From Spirochaetae bacterium HGW-Spirochaetae-1 (GTDB taxonomy: Bacteria > Spirochaetota > UBA4802 > UBA5550), in NCBI GenBank assembly GCA_002839375.1, contig PGXY01000010.1, forward strand, positions 332,371 to 396,370: a stretch of 64,000 nt of DNA, written 5' to 3'. A program made the translations under genes and the position numbers. Each line of letters opens with the position of its first letter. Position 1 is the first letter of the stretch. A model generated the notes under the pieces. It was not told the origin of the DNA. It saw only the letters and a program-made list of their open reading frames with translations, and did not search any database. Below are positions 1 to 9,481 of the stretch, piece by piece.

Positions 1-123
1 ACCGCGGCGACCTGGCTCGGGGGATATCAGGATCTTAATAACCTGAACAGGTATAAAGACAGCAGTATGTTTGCTGCACTGAAAAATTTACTCTGGTGGA
101 CCGGGGGCAATGTTAAGAAGTAG
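1..123 (+). CDS. C-terminal end of an upstream gene, probably another hydrogenase subunit
   Basis: Frame 1 is open from the first base to the TAG at 121-123 and gives the last 40 residues of a protein ending WWTGGNVKK. The fragment is too short to name from sequence. It lies 36 bp upstream of the hydrogenase large subunit on the same strand. In group 4 hydrogenase operons a NuoL/NuoN-type proton-pumping membrane subunit often sits there, so that is the inferred identity. The start is outside the window. Confidence 0.5.
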   Translation, partial: TAATWLGGYQDLNNLNRYKDSSMFAALKNLLWWTGGNVKK

Positions 124-159
124 TCTTCATGCTCTTGATAATTTGAAATGAGGTAGATT

Positions 160-1836
160 ATGAAATCAGAAACTTTACAAAAAGACCTTAAAAGCAAATT
201 CGGCGGTGTGATTACAGGATTTGAAACCCCCAAACCCGATCGCCTCTATATAGATGTAAAAAAGGAAGGTTTCAAAAACGTCGCCTATGAACTGTGGCGA
301 GATGGCGCACGGTACCTGGTGGGTGTCGGATACGACAACATCAGCAGGGACGGTTCCCTTGGGATGATCCACTGTTTCGCTTATGATGGAGAAAAGCTCC
401 TGGTGAACCTGAGAACAGCAACACCTGAAAAGGATCCGGTTTTCGATTCAGTGACTCCCGAGATTCCCGGTGCTGGATGGTCGGAAAGGGAATATCAGGA
501 TCTCCTGGGTATGAAGTTTACCGGCCATCCCAAGCCGAAAAAACTTGTTACGGCCGACGACTGGCCGGACAACATATATCCTCTCAGAAAGGATGTACCC
601 TATGACCTGGTTCCTCCATCGGCGGAAGACGTGGCATATCAGCTCGATGAATGCCCCGAGGGATGTTCTGTAATACCCGTTGGTCCCTTTCATCCATCAT
701 TGCACGAACCGAACCACTGGGCAGTGTATGTGGATGGCGAAACAATCAAGGGTGCCGATTACCGCGGATTCATGACGCACCGGGGCATTGAAAAACTCTG
801 CACAACCCAGGTGAGCTATAATGAGATTCCTTTTATAGCGGAACGCATATGTGGAATTTGCGGATCGGTCCATGCAACGGCCTATTCACAAGCCGTTGAG
901 GAAGCCGTTGGTTTAAAAATATCCCGCCGGGCTGAGTACATAAGGACTGCCATGCTGGAGATCGAACGTCTCCACTCGCACCTGTTATGGCTCGGTGTGG
1001 CCGGTCACCTTATCGGCTTCGATACGGTCTTCATGCAGTCATGGAGGGTGCGTGAGCAGATTATGTGGCTCTGCGAACGGATCACCGGAAACCGAAAGAC
1101 ATACGGCATGATAATCATTGGTGGCGTTCGCCGCGATCTGACGCCGGAGACGCAGAAAGAAATCCTCGATGTCCTCAAAAAAGTCGAGGAAGAGACCATG
1201 GTCATATTCAAAGCGATAAAAGGGGATACGGCCATCCATAAGAGAACCAAGGGTGTCGGTTTCATAACAAGGGAGCAGGCGGTTAAATGGAGTCTCGTTG
1301 GTCCCGTTGCCAGGGCCCGGGGCGTTGATATAGATGTGAGAAGGGATCATCCCTACGCAGCTTATAACGATGTAAAATTTGATGTTCCCGTTGTAGACAG
1401 CTGCGACGTCTGGGGCACCGTGGTCGTGAGGATTCTGGAGATATTTGAAGCGATAAAAATAATCCGACAGTTATTTGATCAGATGCCCGCAGGGGAACTG
1501 ATCACCGAAGTCGAAGAAGCTCTGCCGGCATTGAAGCATGGAATATCCAATGTAGAAGCGCCGCGCGGTGAATCAGTCCATTATGTTATCACCGGTGAAG
1601 AAAACAGGCCTGATCGCTGGAGAGTGCGTGCCCCGACCTATCCGAACCTTCAGGGAGTTCCGGATATGCTGACAAACGATCAGTTTGCCGATTTCCCGAT
1701 TATTCTGGGCAGTATAGATCCATGCTTTTCATGCACGGACCGGGTCAATATTGTAAACGTCAGGTCGGGCAAAATCAAGGTTATGAACCGCCTGGAACTG
1801 GAAAATATGTCAAGAAACTATAAAAGGGGAAGATAA
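160..1836 (+). CDS. hycE: Group 4 [NiFe] hydrogenase large subunit with fused NuoC-like domain (HycE type)
   Basis: This is the catalytic subunit of a membrane-bound, energy-conserving [NiFe] hydrogenase. Roughly residues 1-140 resemble the 30-kDa (NuoC) subunit of complex I, and the rest resembles the 49-kDa (NuoD)/large-subunit domain. Both nickel-binding cysteine pairs are present: RICGIC with C231/C234 and DPCFSC with C522/C525, so it should bind a Ni-Fe centre rather than being a complex I subunit. About 32 residues follow the second pair, the usual position of the C-terminal tail removed during maturation. The ATG at 160 is preceded by a GAGGT ribosome binding site. Domain fusion and operon partners match the formate hydrogenlyase/Hyf type, but no formate dehydrogenase or maturation gene is in view, so the electron donor is unknown. 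Confidence 0.93.
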   Translation: MKSETLQKDLKSKFGGVITGFETPKPDRLYIDVKKEGFKNVAYELWRDGARYLVGVGYDNISRDGSLGMIHCFAYDGEKLLVNLRTATPEKDPVFDSVTPEIPGAGWSEREYQDLLGMKFTGHPKPKKLVTADDWPDNIYPLRKDVPYDLVPPSAEDVAYQLDECPEGCSVIPVGPFHPSLHEPNHWAVYVDGETIKGADYRGFMTHRGIEKLCTTQVSYNEIPFIAERICGICGSVHATAYSQAVEEAVGLKISRRAEYIRTAMLEIERLHSHLLWLGVAGHLIGFDTVFMQSWRVREQIMWLCERITGNRKTYGMIIIGGVRRDLTPETQKEILDVLKKVEEETMVIFKAIKGDTAIHKRTKGVGFITREQAVKWSLVGPVARARGVDIDVRRDHPYAAYNDVKFDVPVVDSCDVWGTVVVRILEIFEAIKIIRQLFDQMPAGELITEVEEALPALKHGISNVEAPRGESVHYVITGEENRPDRWRVRAPTYPNLQGVPDMLTNDQFADFPIILGSIDPCFSCTDRVNIVNVRSGKIKVMNRLELENMSRNYKRGR

Positions 1837-1838
1837 TT

Positions 1839-2741
1839 ATGGAATTCCTGTACATCGTGATCAATATAGTGATTTTTCTTGCGCTGGCCCCGCTTTTCGA
1901 GGGCATTATCAGAAAGCTGACTGCCAGGGTTCAGTCCCGCCAGGGCCCGCCTGTTGTGCAGCCCTATTACGACCTGCTGAAGCTTTTAGGGAAGGAGAAT
2001 ATCAATTCGGCAGGAAACTGGGTTTTTAAAGCGGCCCCGCTCATGGCTCTCTCATCCATCCTGGCCGTCATAGCCTTTGTTCCGCTGGGATACAAAGAAA
2101 ATGTGCTGACCAGTTATGCCGATGTCATCACCATCATATACCTGCTCACGCTGGGCGGTGTATCCGTATTGCTGGGAGCCCTGGCAAGTAAAAACACCTT
2201 TGCCCAGATCGGGGCCAGCCGCGAAATGATCACCATGATCATGGTGGAACCGGTGCTGGCCATGACATTCATCATGGGGGCCGTAAAAGTGAAAAGTCTT
2301 GGTATCGGAAGCACCATGTTCAGTGTGGCCCAGACCGGGTATGCCGTCTCCGTGGTAATCATGCTGGTGGTTTTCCTTGTGGCGTTGCAGGCCTTTGTGG
2401 GCCGTCAGCCCTTTGATATCACCGAGGCCGAGATAGAGATTCTCGAGGGACCCTTTATCGAGTACAGCGGACCCAACTACGCCATGTTCAAGTATTACAT
2501 GATGCTGAAACAGATGTTCTACGCGTCCCTGCTGGTTACGGTATTCGCTCCATTCCTGCAGACCGGAATATATGCGCTGAATATACTTACCCAGCTTGTC
2601 GGGGTAGCCGTGGTTTTCGTGATCATCGCCCTTATCGGTTCAACGAACCCCCGGTTCAGGATCGATCAGGCTGTTCGATATTATTCCGTTCTCATACTGT
2701 TGTCGCTCTGTGCCGTGGGACTGTCAGTATATGGATTGTAA
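1839..2741 (+). CDS. hycD: Hydrogenase membrane subunit, NuoH/HycD family
   Basis: A 300-residue, very hydrophobic protein with about eight membrane segments, the length expected for HycD/HyfC/EchB. The family anchors the hydrogenase arm in the membrane and forms part of the ion path. The polar loop with QPYYDLLKLLGKEN (around residues 40-55) and the ITEAEIEILEGPFIEYSG stretch (around residues 190-210) are the typical NuoH quinone-site-like loops, here in their hydrogenase form. The ATG lies 2 bp after the hycE stop, behind the GGGGAAG ribosome binding site inside the end of hycE, so the two genes are tightly coupled. Confidence 0.9.
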   Translation: MEFLYIVINIVIFLALAPLFEGIIRKLTARVQSRQGPPVVQPYYDLLKLLGKENINSAGNWVFKAAPLMALSSILAVIAFVPLGYKENVLTSYADVITIIYLLTLGGVSVLLGALASKNTFAQIGASREMITMIMVEPVLAMTFIMGAVKVKSLGIGSTMFSVAQTGYAVSVVIMLVVFLVALQAFVGRQPFDITEAEIEILEGPFIEYSGPNYAMFKYYMMLKQMFYASLLVTVFAPFLQTGIYALNILTQLVGVAVVFVIIALIGSTNPRFRIDQAVRYYSVLILLSLCAVGLSVYGL

Positions 2742-2765
2742 AATCTAACAATAAGGAGAAAGACC

Positions 2766-3302
2766 GTGTGGTTAACGAGTAAAATAAAACAGGTACTGAT
2801 GGTATTAAAACCGGGAGTCGTCACGCTGGGGTATCCTTTTACACCGCACCCGGCTCCGGAAAATTTCCGTGGACAGCCTCACTGGGACCACCACAAGTGC
2901 GTAGGATGCGGAGCCTGTTCCAATCACTGTTCCGCCCGCTGTATCCTGGTTCGGGACTACTGCCAGGAAATCAGGGTCATGCTCTATGACGGTTCTCGAT
3001 GCACGTACTGCGGACGCTGCGCAGACGTTTGTCCCGAGAAGGCCATAACCATTTCAACGGAATTCGAACTGGCCACGGGAGATCGTGAGGATGTAACTGA
3101 AAGGCTGGAGCTTTTCATGCTCACCTGCCAGCGCTGCGGCCGTTGCTATGACATGGAGAATACCAATGCCATCGAACGTATGGATCTGCGTGGATACCGG
3201 TATGATTCGCTGGAGACGCGCGCCCTGATAAGAAAAACTACCGATCAGTTCGACCGGGAGCTTTTCGAGGCGACAAAGAATTATCAAAGACCCGTGAAAT
3301 GA
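2766..3302 (+). CDS. hycF: Hydrogenase ferredoxin-like subunit, HycF/NuoI type
   Basis: A 178-residue iron-sulfur protein carrying electrons between the small subunit and the donor/acceptor module. Two [4Fe-4S] motifs are visible: C45-C48-C51-C55 (CVGCGACSNHC) and C79-C82-C85-C89 (CTYCGRCADVC). A third cysteine cluster, C121-C124-C127 (CQRCGRC), lies in the C-terminal part, where HycF proteins also have an extra cysteine group. The start is GTG at 2766 with AAGGAG 8-13 bp upstream. It stands third in the hydrogenase operon, 24 bp after the membrane subunit. Confidence 0.9.
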   Translation: MWLTSKIKQVLMVLKPGVVTLGYPFTPHPAPENFRGQPHWDHHKCVGCGACSNHCSARCILVRDYCQEIRVMLYDGSRCTYCGRCADVCPEKAITISTEFELATGDREDVTERLELFMLTCQRCGRCYDMENTNAIERMDLRGYRYDSLETRALIRKTTDQFDRELFEATKNYQRPVK

Positions 3303-3312
3303 GGTGATGAGA

Positions 3313-3843
3313 ATGTTATCTAAACTGGCTAAAAAATCTTTTCCCAAGTCGCTCTGGCTGTATCACTGCAATACCGGGGCGTGCAACGGATGCGATATAG
3401 AAATTCTGAATGTACTGACGCCATATTATGATGTTGAGCGTTTCGGTATAAAACTGGTGGCTTCACCGCGACATGCCGATGTAATGCTTGTTTCCGGCGC
3501 CGTTACCAGGCCTACATTTCCCCTGGTGAAGAAGGCCTTCGAAGCATTGCCGTCACCGAAACTGGTTTTCGGCATCGGCTCATGCGCCACGGGCGGCGGA
3601 TGCTGGTTTGACACCTACAATGTTACCGGCGGCGCCTTTAAGGCCATACCGGTTAATTACTATATACCGGGATGCCCTCCCAGGCCGGAAGCCATCATCT
3701 ACGGTGTCGCGCTTGCCCTGGGCCTCGTTGACAAGAAAGCCGCTCCTGTAGAGATGAAGCAGATGGAATTCCCCATCGACATGTACGAACAGGGGAAAGA
3801 ATGGGAAGAGAGGAATGTCATATACCGGCTGCTGGAGGATTAG
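3313..3843 (+). CDS. hycG: Group 4 hydrogenase small subunit, NuoB/HycG family
   Basis: This small subunit holds the [4Fe-4S] cluster next to the Ni-Fe site. Cysteines C24 and C27 (GACNGCD), C91 (GSCATGGG) and C121 (PGCPPRPE) are the expected cluster ligands of the NuoB family. The reading frame can also start at GTG 3304 or ATG 3307. ATG 3313 is preferred because AGGTG at 3302-3306 lies at the right distance, and it gives 176 residues. The upstream stop overlaps this ribosome binding site, so translation is probably coupled. It is the last recognisable structural subunit of the operon. Confidence 0.9.
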   Translation: MLSKLAKKSFPKSLWLYHCNTGACNGCDIEILNVLTPYYDVERFGIKLVASPRHADVMLVSGAVTRPTFPLVKKAFEALPSPKLVFGIGSCATGGGCWFDTYNVTGGAFKAIPVNYYIPGCPPRPEAIIYGVALALGLVDKKAAPVEMKQMEFPIDMYEQGKEWEERNVIYRLLED

Positions 3844-3888
3844 AACGATAGTCCTTTGTACCTTATAAATTTTCTGTGGAGATATGTT

Positions 3889-4293
3889 ATGAGCAAAAAA
3901 ATCTTGATAGTGGATGATGACAAGGACCTGGTTCAGACCATAACAGCGGTGCTGAAGCACAACGGTTTTGACGTGGTGGAGGCATACAGCGGTACGGAGG
4001 GATTGAAAAAACTCCTCCTGGAAAAACCTGACCTGATCATTCTCGATATAATGATGGAAACCGATACGGCGGGTTTCGAAGTGGCCTACCAGATACGGAG
4101 CGCCCGGGAAAATTCGCGGTACAGGGATGTTCAAAAAGTACCCATCATAATGCTTACGGCCATAAACCAGGTGACCAACTCACGTTTTTCACTGAATGAA
4201 AGCGAGAGCTTTTTACCGGAAGTCAATGATTTTCTGACCAAACCCGTGGATATCGACGACCTGGTCAGAAAGATACATGCACATATAGCGTAA
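3889..4293 (+). CDS. Single-domain response regulator (CheY-like receiver)
   Basis: A 134-residue lone receiver domain with no output domain. The acidic pocket D9-D10-D11, phospho-acceptor D53 (LIILDIM), the T in IMLTAIN and the K in TKPVD are all present, so it should be phosphorylatable. An insertion of about 15 residues lies between the phospho-Asp strand and the Thr strand. ATG 3889 with GGAGA 6 bp upstream is a better start than TTG 3856. It follows the hydrogenase small subunit by 45 bp on the same strand and ends at an intrinsic terminator, so it is probably the last gene of the hydrogenase transcript. Its kinase partner is not shown; the convergent kinase at 4400 is a candidate by proximity only. 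Confidence 0.85.
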   Translation: MSKKILIVDDDKDLVQTITAVLKHNGFDVVEAYSGTEGLKKLLLEKPDLIILDIMMETDTAGFEVAYQIRSARENSRYRDVQKVPIIMLTAINQVTNSRFSLNESESFLPEVNDFLTKPVDIDDLVRKIHAHIA

Positions 4294-4362
4294 AGGTCTC
4301 TTTTTGTTTATTTGTTAATCAATTATTACAACATCTGCTAAGATGCCATTAACAACAAATTT

Positions 4363-4391
4363 AATCCGCGTTACAACGCGGATTTTTTTTT
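4363..4391. terminator. Intrinsic terminator between convergent genes
   Basis: Complementary arms at 4363-4372 and 4375-4384 form a stem of nine or ten base pairs, followed by a run of T on the plus strand. It ends the hydrogenase/receiver transcript. The A-rich left flank is short, so action on the minus strand is less certain. Confidence 0.85.
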
Positions 4392-4399
4392 AAACAATT

Positions 4400-5677
4400 T
4401 TATGATAATGGGATTTCAAATGAAAATTCCGCCCATTGGCCTTCATCAGAATCGGCCCGGATACGGCCGTTATGAAACTGAATGATCTTCCAGCTCGTGT
4501 AAAGACCGATACCCGAGCCCTTGCGTTTCATGAGCTCCTTGCTTTCCAGGCGTGAAAACTTTTTAAACAGGCGATATTTCTGATCCGGTGAAAAGCCGGG
4601 GCCTGTATTTCGAACGGTAAACATAAAAGTATTCTCTGCTGCACTGCAGGTGATATCCACGCTTCCGCTGGTATTGCTGTATTTCACGGCATTGCTCAAC
4701 AGGTTGTTTACAACGATTTTCATGAGCATGCGGTCACAGGCAATCACGGGCAGCCCGGGATCGGCAGCTGTGGTAAGAGTTATTTTTTTTTCTTCAAGCT
4801 GGGGCTGTATGATTTCCAGGGATTCCCGCAATATATCTGCGTTGAAATCGGTTTTTTCCTTTTTCAGTTCCATGGCGGAGCTTTCAAAGCGGGAGAGGGT
4901 GAGATACTCCGCCGCCATGTCGCGGAGGTATTGCGCTTTCTTTACCATCCTGTCGATATAGTCCCGGTGTTTTTCGCTGAGCTCACCCATGTATCCCTGG
5001 ACCATGGTGGTACCCAGGGTAATTATGGAATCCAGCGGGCTTTTCAGCTCATGGCTTACGAAACCCAGCATTTCCATGTAGGAACTCATGGACTGGGCCA
5101 TCCTGTTTATAGTCCATGCCTTTTCAACGGCCTGACTGAGTCGTTCCGATACGGCCAGGTGGAGCATGATATCATGGCTTGAATAGGCTGATTTATTCTT
5201 TGAACTGAAGAAGAGGAGACCCACAGGCCTTTTTTCTACCCTGAGCGGGCATGTCATGCTGGACATGATATTTTCTTTAAGCAGTAGTTGCGTGGATTCG
5301 CTCAGGGGATGTTCCAGGTAGTAGGCCTCAAGGTCGTTAATGACCCGGGGAGTCTCCGATGAGAATACCTGTTCCAGGGAGCTGCCCCGGGAGTCGGCGG
5401 TATAGCCGCTGTCCAGGTATACCGGTGAATAACCGGTAATCACATGGTAGAGTACCATGCGGCTGCCGTTTTCCTCAAAAAAGGCGATGCCGATGCGGTC
5501 CGCGGGAATAAGATGCTGCATCTGGTGAAAATAAAAATGCAGAATTTCCTCAAGGGAATTGCCGGCGGCTATTTTCTGATTTATGAAATCAAGAACCTGT
5601 TTTTCTTTTTCAGATATTGATTCCTTCTGAATGCCGTTGTCCCTATAATAAACCAGTGTCTCGCGGGAATCACTCAT
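4400..5677 (-). CDS. Cytoplasmic GAF-domain sensor histidine kinase
   Basis: A 425-residue kinase without membrane segments. Residues about 40-190 form a GAF domain, followed by a HisKA dimerisation helix with phospho-acceptor H209 (FVSHELKSP) and an HATPase domain with the N-box NNLLSNAVKYS and the GXGIGLY ATP-lid motif near the C-terminus. It should sense a small ligand or redox state in the cytoplasm. Its ATG is 17 bp downstream of the phosphate transporter stop, so the two are probably co-transcribed. No receiver is adjacent on the same strand. Confidence 0.88.
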   Translation of the reverse strand: MSDSRETLVYYRDNGIQKESISEKEKQVLDFINQKIAAGNSLEEILHFYFHQMQHLIPADRIGIAFFEENGSRMVLYHVITGYSPVYLDSGYTADSRGSSLEQVFSSETPRVINDLEAYYLEHPLSESTQLLLKENIMSSMTCPLRVEKRPVGLLFFSSKNKSAYSSHDIMLHLAVSERLSQAVEKAWTINRMAQSMSSYMEMLGFVSHELKSPLDSIITLGTTMVQGYMGELSEKHRDYIDRMVKKAQYLRDMAAEYLTLSRFESSAMELKKEKTDFNADILRESLEIIQPQLEEKKITLTTAADPGLPVIACDRMLMKIVVNNLLSNAVKYSNTSGSVDITCSAAENTFMFTVRNTGPGFSPDQKYRLFKKFSRLESKELMKRKGSGIGLYTSWKIIQFHNGRIRADSDEGQWAEFSFEIPLS

Positions 5678-5694
5678 AAACCCAACCTTTCAAC

Positions 5695-7380
5695 CTAAAA
5701 ATACCGCAGGCCCGATATACCCTCGGCGATGTTGTAGGAATGGTCTCCTATCTTCTCAAAGCTGGTGAGCATATCGATGAAGATGAGCCCTGAATCCACA
5801 TCGCAGAGATTTTCGCTGAGACGCTGTACATGGTCCTGGCGCATTTCCCGTCGCAGTTCATTGATCCTGTTCTCGATGACATCGGCCTTGGTCATAATGT
5901 TGGCCGACGAATTGAAATTGTGACCAATGAGGTTCAGGAAGTCCGCAACCTTCCCTGATATCTCGTGTACCTGGCGCGTGGCCGATTCGGTGAATTCGAT
6001 TTTATTTTCATATTTTCTTCGCAGAAGTCTCAGCAGGGACACGCAGTGGTCGCCGATACGTTCCAGCTCGTTCACTCGCTGGAGCATGCAGCTTATTTCA
6101 TGGCTCTGTTCCTGGGAGATGGTGCCCTGGGAAATTCTCACCAGGAAGGTTGATATTTCCTTTTCTAAAAGGTCGGTGTGGTTTTCCAGGGTTTCTATCT
6201 TCTCAACGTTTTGGCCCAGTTTTGTCGTGGGATTGTCGAATATATCCATGACCATCTTGAACATCTGGGTGACGATATCCATCATGCGTTTCGTTTCAAG
6301 ACGGGCCTGGTTCAGGTTCATGGCGGGAGTAGAAAGTAGCGAAGTGGAAATGAATTTCAGGTGGAATTCCTCCTCTTCGGGTTTTCCTTTTTTTGCCGGT
6401 ACCAGTTTAGTTGCTATGGCGGCAAGAAATCCCGTGAAGGGCAGAAAAAGAAGGGTGTTCGCTACGTTGAAGGTGGTGTGAAAAGCCGCCATGTGGTCGG
6501 CGATGACCCGCTCCCGGACAAGCTGGTCAATGGAAAAGGGATCGCCTGGAACAATCCAGTCGATGAAGGGAATGACAACCGGTTTGAAAAGAAAGATCAT
6601 CCACGTGACGCCTAATACATTGAAGAGCATGTGTACGCGGGCCGCCCTTTTTGCCGAGATCGATGAACCTATGGAGGCAATATATGCAGTAATGGTGGTG
6701 CCGATGTTTTCACCAAGGATAAGGGCACATGATGTAGGGAAATCGATTATACCGTTTACGGCCAGGGTCATGGTCATGGCCATGGTGGCACTCGATGACT
6801 GTACTATCATGGTGATGACTGAACCTACCATTATAGCCATGAAGGTACTGAAAAGATCATCGGCTCTATACGTGGCCATGAAGTTCATGATCGATTCGGA
6901 ACCCCGAAGGTCCTTAACTGAATCACTCATGAAGGAAAGGCCCAGGAAGAGCATCCCGAAGCCCAGGAGGACTTCTCCCCAATAGGTTACTTTTTCCTTG
7001 TTCATGAATCGAAGGAAAAAACCAATGGCTATAGAGGGCAGGGCAAGGGTGGTTATCTTGAATTTAAACCCGATGATGGCCACGATCCATCCCGTTACCG
7101 TGGTGCCTATATTTGCTCCCAGGATGATGCCGATGGACTGTTCCAGGTTGATGAGGCCGGCGCTTACAAAGCTTACCAGCATGACCGTTGTGGCGCTCGA
7201 AGACTGAATAATGGAGGTGATACCAAAACCGGTGAGGACGCCTTTAACACGGTTGTTGGTGACTTTCCATAATACGTTTTTTAACCCCTCGCCAGTGGCG
7301 TTCTGGAGGGATTCGCTCATTACTTTCATTCCGTAAAGAAAAAGCCCAAGTCCACCCAATATGGTTGCGGTTAAAAGCAT
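5695..7380 (-). CDS. Na+/phosphate cotransporter with C-terminal PhoU-like domain (NptA/YjbB family)
   Basis: A 561-residue inner-membrane protein. Residues about 1-310 hold two inverted Na/Pi-cotransporter repeats, each with the signature QSSSAT (the first at Q59, the second near residue 195). Residues about 350-560 are helical and PhoU-like. The architecture matches YjbB-type exporters/importers that move inorganic phosphate with sodium. A GGAAGG ribosome binding site precedes the ATG. It leads a two-gene operon with the GAF histidine kinase, which suggests the kinase may monitor phosphate or energy state (inference). Confidence 0.92.
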   Translation of the reverse strand: MLLTATILGGLGLFLYGMKVMSESLQNATGEGLKNVLWKVTNNRVKGVLTGFGITSIIQSSSATTVMLVSFVSAGLINLEQSIGIILGANIGTTVTGWIVAIIGFKFKITTLALPSIAIGFFLRFMNKEKVTYWGEVLLGFGMLFLGLSFMSDSVKDLRGSESIMNFMATYRADDLFSTFMAIMVGSVITMIVQSSSATMAMTMTLAVNGIIDFPTSCALILGENIGTTITAYIASIGSSISAKRAARVHMLFNVLGVTWMIFLFKPVVIPFIDWIVPGDPFSIDQLVRERVIADHMAAFHTTFNVANTLLFLPFTGFLAAIATKLVPAKKGKPEEEEFHLKFISTSLLSTPAMNLNQARLETKRMMDIVTQMFKMVMDIFDNPTTKLGQNVEKIETLENHTDLLEKEISTFLVRISQGTISQEQSHEISCMLQRVNELERIGDHCVSLLRLLRRKYENKIEFTESATRQVHEISGKVADFLNLIGHNFNSSANIMTKADVIENRINELRREMRQDHVQRLSENLCDVDSGLIFIDMLTSFEKIGDHSYNIAEGISGLRYF

Positions 7381-7573
7381 GGGTATAACCTTCCTTCATA
7401 TCATTTAATTACTATTCATATCAGCGAACAGGTGCTGCAAGGATATACGTTGTATAAAAACAGATTACAAGAAAATGAATGATATTTTACCACGTGCCAC
7501 GTTAAATTGATCTTGCCATACAGACAAGAAGAATATTTCCAAAAGGATATGAAAAATCAGCAAATTGTAAATA

Positions 7574-8686
7574 TCAGCGGCCCAGGAGGTCGCGGTCCCA
7601 GTCTTTCCATACCGGTTCAAAACCCCGTGACTGGATGACCCGGGCCATCTCTTCCGGGGAGCGCCCGTCTTCGACATGGAACTGGTAATCGGCCACATCG
7701 AGTCCTGAATAACCGCCTGGCTCCGTGGAGGAGCCGGCACTCATCATGGTTATTCCCAGTGGGAACAGGTTGTCTCGCAGGTTCGCCGGTTCACGTGTGG
7801 ACAGGACCAGGCCTGCATCGGGAAGGAGCATTCTGAAGGCGCATATGAGATGCACCAGGTCGCGGTCCCGGACCTGAGTGAAGGGGTTGAACCCTCCCGG
7901 CGCTTCGCGGAGACGCGGGAATGAAACCTGGATCTGCGTTTTCCAGTAGGTTCTGGTCAGGTACAGGGCATGCAATGCCGTGTAAAATCCCTCGATCCTC
8001 CAGTCCGACAGGCCCAGCAGAGCGCCGATGCCGATTTTCCGCAGGCCCGCCAGGCCTCCCCGGTCCGGACCCTCGAGGCGGAAATAAAAATCCCGTTTTT
8101 TGCCGGCGGGATGAACATGGCTGTAAACGGCCTTATCATAGGTTTCCTGGTACAGTGTGAGACCGTCAATGCCCGAGGCCGCCATTTGTGCGTATTCATC
8201 GGTTTCCATGGGATAGACCTCAATGGACACGGAGGCAAACCGGGAATGGATTCTTTTCGCCACTTCGGCCAGCATGGATACGGGTACCCGCCCTTTATGT
8301 TCCCCCGTGAGGAGCAGTACATGCCTGAAGCCTCTTTTATAGATGATATCGGCCTCATGCTCTATCTGGTCCATCGTGAGAGTAACCCTGCGGATGGTGT
8401 TGTTTTTATTGAATCCGCAGTACAGGCATGAATTGACGCATTCGTTGGAGATGTACAACGGCGTATAGAGCTGGATAACATTGCCGAAACGCATTCTGGT
8501 GATGTGCGATGCGAGCCCGGCCATTTCCTCGAGAAAGGAATCGGCAGCGGGCGAAAGGAGCGTAAAGATATCCTCGTCGTGAAGATGCTCCCGTTCCAGG
8601 ATATTCTTCATGTCGGCTGTGCCGGCATTGTATATCCTTTCTCTCACCTGGTCCGGAGCGTACCTGTCGAATATTTCCGTGAACAT
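7574..8686 (-). CDS. thiH: 2-iminoacetate synthase ThiH (radical SAM)
   Basis: ThiH cleaves tyrosine by radical SAM chemistry to make dehydroglycine for the thiazole ring of thiamine, with p-cresol as by-product. The [4Fe-4S]/SAM motif C83-x3-C87-x2-C90 (CVNSCLYC) is present and the 370-residue length is normal. It starts 6 bp after thiG on the same strand. ThiH is oxygen sensitive, and its presence rather than glycine oxidase ThiO points to an anaerobic or facultative life style. thiS, thiF and thiC are not in the window. Confidence 0.95.
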   Translation of the reverse strand: MFTEIFDRYAPDQVRERIYNAGTADMKNILEREHLHDEDIFTLLSPAADSFLEEMAGLASHITRMRFGNVIQLYTPLYISNECVNSCLYCGFNKNNTIRRVTLTMDQIEHEADIIYKRGFRHVLLLTGEHKGRVPVSMLAEVAKRIHSRFASVSIEVYPMETDEYAQMAASGIDGLTLYQETYDKAVYSHVHPAGKKRDFYFRLEGPDRGGLAGLRKIGIGALLGLSDWRIEGFYTALHALYLTRTYWKTQIQVSFPRLREAPGGFNPFTQVRDRDLVHLICAFRMLLPDAGLVLSTREPANLRDNLFPLGITMMSAGSSTEPGGYSGLDVADYQFHVEDGRSPEEMARVIQSRGFEPVWKDWDRDLLGR

Positions 8687-8692
8687 GGCGGC

Positions 8693-9481
8693 CTACCGGA
8701 GAAACCCTGTGAGGGGACTTGATGCCTCGGCCGTGTCTCTGGCCGCGGCAGTACGGGCCAGGAAGGCCTCCCGTCCGGCCTCGACGCCTTTTTTGAAAGC
8801 CCGTGCCATAAGGACCGGATCACCGGCCACGGCAATGGCCGTGTTGACCAGGACGGCATGGGCCCCCATTTCCATGGCCAGTGCGGCATGGGAGGGTGAG
8901 CCCAGACCGGCGTCCACCACTACGGGGATTTTAGACATTTCAATTATTATCCGCACATTATCCTCTGTTCTGAGACCCTTGTTGGACCCGATGGGTGCCC
9001 CCAGGGGCATCACCGTGGCAGTTCCCGCTTCTTCCAGGTGTTTGGCCAGGATGGGATCGGCATTGATATACGGGAGAACGATGAATCCTTCTTTAACCAG
9101 GACCTCGGCTGCTTTCAGTGTTTCAATGGGGTCAGGGAGCAGATACCGGGGATCGGGCGTTACTTCCAGTTTAAGCCAGTTGCCGTAGCCCATGGATCGT
9201 GCGAGCCTGGCAAGGCGTATGGCCTCTTCAGCGTCACGGGCGCCCGATGTATTTGGGAGTAACTGAATGGATTCAGCGGACATGACGGTCTTCAGCATGT
9301 CATCATCGGGATTGTCCAGGTCGACACGCCGGAGGGCAACGGTGACCATTTCTGAACCGGAAGCCTCAATGGCCTGTTTCATTATTGCGTGGGAGGAAAA
9401 TTTACCGGTGCCGATAAAGAGCCTGGAGTTGAATTTTTTCCCTGCTATAATCAATTCATCAGTGGCGTTATTATTGTGCAT
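8693..9481 (-). CDS. thiG: Thiazole synthase ThiG
   Basis: ThiG condenses deoxyxylulose phosphate, dehydroglycine and ThiS-thiocarboxylate into the thiazole phosphate of thiamine. The catalytic Schiff-base lysine is K104 in NWLKLEV, and the [10 protein letters not shown] phosphate-binding loop is intact. Length (262 residues) is typical. An AAAAGGAG ribosome binding site precedes the ATG. It is the first gene of a thiG-thiH pair. No TPP riboswitch can be recognised in the upstream region. Confidence 0.96.
   Translation of the reverse strand: MHNNNATDELIIAGKKFNSRLFIGTGKFSSHAIMKQAIEASGSEMVTVALRRVDLDNPDDDMLKTVMSAESIQLLPNTSGARDAEEAIRLARLARSMGYGNWLKLEVTPDPRYLLPDPIETLKAAEVLVKEGFIVLPYINADPILAKHLEEAGTATVMPLGAPIGSNKGLRTEDNVRIIIEMSKIPVVVDAGLGSPSHAALAMEMGAHAVLVNTAIAVAGDPVLMARAFKKGVEAGREAFLARTAAARDTAEASSPLTGFLR

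Noticed and set aside
3580..4134. 184-residue minus-strand ORF
   Set aside because: It overlaps the hydrogenase small subunit and the receiver gene in antisense; shadow frame.
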